Below, piece by piece: positions 8,243-10,000 of a DNA stretch of 10,000 nt. Source of the DNA: Neocallimastix lanati (nom. inval.) (Eukaryota > Neocallimastigomycota > Neocallimastigomycetes > Neocallimastigales > Neocallimastigaceae); NCBI GenBank assembly GCA_016946835.1, contig JACVTC010000020.1, positions 852,501-862,500 of the forward strand, read 5' to 3'. Positions within the stretch are counted from its first letter, which is position 1. Each line of letters starts with the position of its first letter. Below the pieces are notes generated by a model that saw only the letters and a program-made list of their open reading frames with translations, searched no databases and was not told where the DNA came from. The position numbers and the translations under genes were made by a program.

Positions 8243-10000
8243 AGGCTCAATTCAAATTAAATATGGAATGAAAGCTGAAAATAATGAAAATAAAGATATT
8301 AATACAATACAATATAGAAAGTTTGGAATGAATGAAACTTCACTAAAACAAAGTATTGGAAAAAGACCACCTAATTATGAAAATAATATTAATAATACTA
8401 AAAGACAAGCTGGTAATGAAGGTGTATTAAAACCTATTAATTATAATAAACAATTTTCTGTAAATATACGAAACCAAGATATTATAAATTCAACTATTAA
8501 AATAAATAATAATGATTTGAATATAAATCAAACAAAGAATAATGTACAAAATTGTATTACTGGCATGAATGATATAAGTAGTGAGCAAAGTCTATCAACT
8601 TCATCAACTGCAACTTATAGTATACCGTCAAATTCTAAACCGTTATTGCAAATGAATAGTAATCCTTCATTTACTTTTACTGGTAAAAAGGAAACAGCAA
8701 ATCTTGTTTTTGGAATGTCATCAGAAATAACGACACCTGTTACAATGCAAACTTTGACATCGTTATCAAATCCACAATTATCGATAATTAATAATAATAA
8801 TAACAATAAAAATAATAACAATAATAATTCAACTCTCTATGCAACTACTACTACTTCTTCTTCTTCTTCTACTACTACTACTAATAATAATTCTAATTTT
8901 TCTCAAAATATTAATAATCACTTTATTACTAACTCTGTTACTAATACAATTCCAAATTCTATGGCATCATTTACCAATATTAATACTACAAATCAAACTT
9001 ATTCCAATAACATTAGTAGCAATGATAGTAATAGTAATATTAATACTACACAATCATTGTCCAATTCAAATCTTAAAAATATAATAAATTTACCTCCATC
9101 TATTCCTTCACCATCAGATACATTTAATAATATGACTTTAATAAATAATGCAAATAGTAGTGATATGATCAATGTCGATAATCAATTATTAAATTATGAA
9201 TATCCTAGTCTTAATGGAATGATATTACCAGATTCAAATAATAAATTGGCAAATGTAATTCAAAATAATGCTCCTCCAATAAAAATAGTGGAATCATTTT
9301 TTGATAGTATTATTAAAGATGAGATTCAACCATTATATGATTCTGATATGCAAGTTTATTTAGATTACCTTATTACTATATTACAGGATCAAGATCTTAT
9401 TAAGGAATTAAATATTTTCCAAAATAGTGAAGATTTTAGTAAAGTGATAAATTTCCTTTCTACTCTTAGTCAACATACTGAACAGACTCAAATTAATAAC
9501 TTTGGCCTTCAAAGTCTAAATATGATTAATCAAACTAAATCATCTAAATCATCTACTGATGAATTTGATCTTGATTTAGATGATCCAGAATTAATGAATA
9601 TCGGTGTAGATGATTATTTAATTGATCTTCCAAACGATAATCTTTTATTAAATAATCCAATAACTGAACAACCATTAACTCAACAACCAATATCACAACA
9701 AACAATAACTCAACAACCATTAGCTCAACAAGCAATAACTCAACAATCATTAGCTCAACAAGCAATAACTCAACAATCATTAGCTCAACAAGCAATAACT
9801 CAACAACCATTAGCTCAACAAGCAATAACTCAACAATCATTAGCTCAGCAAGCAATAACTCAACAAGCAATAGCCCAACAAACAATAACTCAACAACCAG
9901 GACTTCTCTCTCAACCTGTATTTAATCCATGTGAAGAAATTATTGATGATATTATTGATGATAATGCATTGAATGATAATGGGGGTGTTAATCGTTATGA
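7264..10000 (+). CDS. pacC: PacC/Rim101-type pH-response zinc-finger transcription factor, three exons, 3' end beyond window
   Basis: Spliced coding sequence joins 7264-7839, 7943-8033 and 8245 onward, open to the window edge with no stop: 807 complete codons. The start ATG has A at -3 and an in-frame TAA at 7243. Seen: a low-complexity N terminus (1-99), a lysine-rich patch (101-112), three C2H2 fingers (121-211), an Asn/Ser/Thr-rich linker (about 224-535), YPSL at 542-545, a probable helical segment (565-633), an acidic-hydrophobic stretch (661-691), 16 Gln-rich pentapeptides (695-774) and a second acidic stretch at the edge. Family knowledge: PacC/Rim101 binds DNA with these three fingers and controls genes responding to ambient pH; activity depends on proteolysis after recruitment by PalA/Rim20 to ESCRT. 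The [13 protein letters not shown] and [10 protein letters not shown] stretches are hallmarks of the family. It is already longer than the roughly 620-680 residues of Aspergillus PacC and yeast Rim101, the excess being low-complexity sequence. Inferred: a working pH regulator, nuclear when active. Family assignment is firm; whether it is processed like PacC is unknown. Confidence 0.93.
7624..7999 (+). other. DNA-binding domain: three C2H2 fingers, first two of tandem CWCH2 type
   Basis: Finger 1 ligands are C121, C130, H143, H148; finger 2 ligands are C161, C166, H179, H183; finger 3 ligands are C191, C194, H207, H211 (finger 3 is interrupted by intron 1). W123 and W163, two residues after the first cysteine, mark the tandem CWCH2 arrangement known from PacC/Rim101, Gli/Zic and Zap1 proteins, where fingers 1 and 2 pack on each other. 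The HVGRK linker after finger 1 and KRDHITSH in finger 2 match the PacC family closely. Odd point: eight residues separate the two cysteines of finger 1, where about four is usual. Confidence 0.93.
7840..7942 (+). other. Intron 1 (103 bp, phase 0) inside zinc finger 3
   Basis: Donor GTAAAT, acceptor ATAAAG, with a T-rich tract (about 7914-7927) before the acceptor. Removing it joins CK to ICERAF, giving an intact C-X2-C-X12-H-X3-H finger. It splits the finger between its two cysteines. Confidence 0.92.
7943..8033 (+). other. pacC: Exon 2 of the PacC-like gene
   Basis: A 91-nt exon coding residues 193-222 plus the first base of codon 223. It supplies the second cysteine (C194) and both histidines (H207, H211) of finger 3, with the family-typical [10 protein letters not shown] stretch. 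Unspliced, the frame hits a TGA at 8039; with intron 2 removed it runs without a stop to the window edge. This small exon is easily missed by gene predictors because it is short and bounded by A/T introns. Confidence 0.92.
8034..8244 (+). other. Intron 2 (211 bp, phase 1) with T-rich and ATT-repeat filler
   Basis: Donor GTAATT, acceptor AAATAG. The body is a T run near 8098-8117, an ATT/ATTT repeat patch near 8124-8164, a short AT dinucleotide run and a 35-T tract (8204-8238) ending six bases before the exon. The split codon A|GC gives serine and restores a long open frame. The T35 acts as the polypyrimidine tract and is probably length-variable. Confidence 0.88.
8790..8828 (+). repeat. Asparagine tract in the linker
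   Basis: Thirteen codons (residues 405-417), twelve Asn (mostly AAT) with one central Lys. This is the coding counterpart of the AAT microsatellites outside the gene, typical of AT-rich genomes, and is probably disordered. Confidence 0.9.
8844..8882 (+). repeat. Thr4-Ser5-Thr4 tract
   Basis: Four ACT, five TCT and four ACT codons encode residues 423-435, followed by three Asn. A trinucleotide repeat within coding sequence, arranged symmetrically, and probably a flexible linker. Confidence 0.9.
9201..9212 (+). other. YPSL motif, candidate PalA/Rim20 (Bro1-domain) docking site
   Basis: Residues 542-545 read Tyr-Pro-Ser-Leu, preceded by Asn-Tyr-Glu. In Aspergillus PacC, YPXL/I motifs flank the signalling-protease site and bind PalA. 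It is the only YPX[L/I] in the 807 visible residues; a second could lie past the edge. Short motifs occur by chance, but its C-terminal placement in a PacC homologue is what the pathway predicts. Confidence 0.65.
9270..9476 (+). other. Predicted helical segment after the YPSL motif
   Basis: Residues 565-633 break the Asn/Ser/Thr pattern. They show regularly spaced hydrophobics ([31 protein letters not shown]) mixed with acidic residues, as expected of amphipathic helices. The position corresponds roughly to the region of PacC holding the signalling-protease box and the interactions that keep the protein closed. I cannot align it by eye to a known domain; function is unknown. Confidence 0.45.
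9558..9650 (+). other. Acidic-hydrophobic stretch, possible activation or autoinhibitory region
   Basis: Residues 661-691 are rich in Asp/Glu alternating with Leu, Ile, Phe and Tyr (for example DEFDLDLDD and DDYLIDL), a pattern common in transcription activation domains. A similar acidic patch ([10 protein letters not shown]) follows the glutamine repeat at about 9933-9962. The role is inferred from composition only. Confidence 0.4.
9660..9899 (+). repeat. In-frame 15-bp/30-bp minisatellite: 16 Gln-rich pentapeptides
   Basis: 240 bp encode 16 units of consensus [L/I]-[T/A/S]-[Q/E]-Q-[P/A/S/T]. The central part (9720-9869) is five near-identical 30-bp units encoding LAQQAITQQ plus a variable residue; differences are few (a CAG for CAA in unit five, and a changed last codon in units three and five). 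Outer units are more diverged, so the centre expanded most recently. The frame is kept throughout. Glutamine-rich tracts are common in transcription factors, and length polymorphism between strains is likely. Confidence 0.93.

Larger units (their letters stand above)
8245..10000 (+). other. pacC: Exon 3 of the PacC-like gene (incomplete at right edge)
   Basis: It begins by completing split codon 223 (A from exon 2 plus GC), then stays open for 584 codons. It holds the Asn/Ser/Thr-rich linker, the YPSL motif, the helical segment, the acidic stretches and the glutamine repeats. The unbroken frame across 1.75 kb, next to intergenic DNA dense in stops, is strong evidence for coding. The stop codon and any further exons lie beyond position 10000. 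Confidence 0.92.

Noticed and set aside
8615-8821. Minus-strand frame starting in a leucine run
   Set aside because: Antisense of the Asn-rich linker; the leucine run comes from the complement of the Asn codons.
8839-9084. Leucine-rich plus-strand frame inside exon 3
   Set aside because: Out-of-frame reading of ACT/TCT/AAT repeats in the real exon, which stays open much further.
9553-9885. Minus-strand frame with VELLL repeats
   Set aside because: Antisense translation of the 15/30-bp repeat. The periodic unit lacks stops on this strand, so the frame stays open without being a gene.

Overview
The window reads as nuclear DNA of a fungus with an extremely AT-rich genome. The best match is an anaerobic gut fungus (Neocallimastigomycota: Piromyces, Neocallimastix, Anaeromyces, Orpinomyces type). 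The reasons are almost pure A/T intergenic DNA full of A/T homopolymers and (AAT)n arrays, short AT-rich spliceosomal introns with GTAAAT/GTAATT donors, codons ending nearly always in A or T, Asn/Ser/Thr/Gln-rich low-complexity protein sequence, and a zinc-finger domain of the fungal PacC/Rim101 family. Dictyostelid amoebae have similar base composition, but the PacC-type domain and the very long gene-free flank fit a fungus better. The taxon is an inference; the gene family is read directly from the sequence.

Layout. Positions 1 to about 7,260 hold no gene that I can support: over 7 kb of A/T sequence with homopolymer runs (up to 42 T), 5-, 7- and 9-bp tandem repeats, small inverted repeats and several AAT/ATT microsatellites. 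The largest is an almost pure (AAT)n array of about 310 bp at 5108-5418. Somewhat more GC-containing patches lie near 2200-2260, 2460-2500, 2905-2970 and 3430-3650. They carry a recurring TRCCAAGAMAAA word that resembles published PacC/Rim101 binding sites.

Positions 7264 to the right edge hold one plus-strand gene in three exons (7264-7839, 7943-8033, 8245 to beyond 10000), with introns at 7840-7942 and 8034-8244. It encodes at least 807 residues of a PacC/Rim101-type pH-response transcription factor. In order it has a low-complexity N terminus with a lysine-rich patch, three C2H2 fingers (the first two of the tandem CWCH2 type), a long Asn/Ser/Thr-rich linker, a YPSL motif of the kind bound by the Bro1-domain adaptor PalA/Rim20, a predicted helical segment, an acidic-hydrophobic stretch, a run of 16 glutamine-rich pentapeptides, and a second acidic stretch cut by the window edge.

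The logic implied, if the fungal PacC/Rim101 model applies, is an ambient-pH regulator held inactive or processed through its C-terminal half and activated through a PalA/Rim20-ESCRT platform. No other pathway member is in the window. I did not find an unknown multi-gene system. The less ordinary points are the enlarged first finger, the retained YPXL motif, the expanded Gln-rich repeat and the Rim101-like words in the upstream desert.
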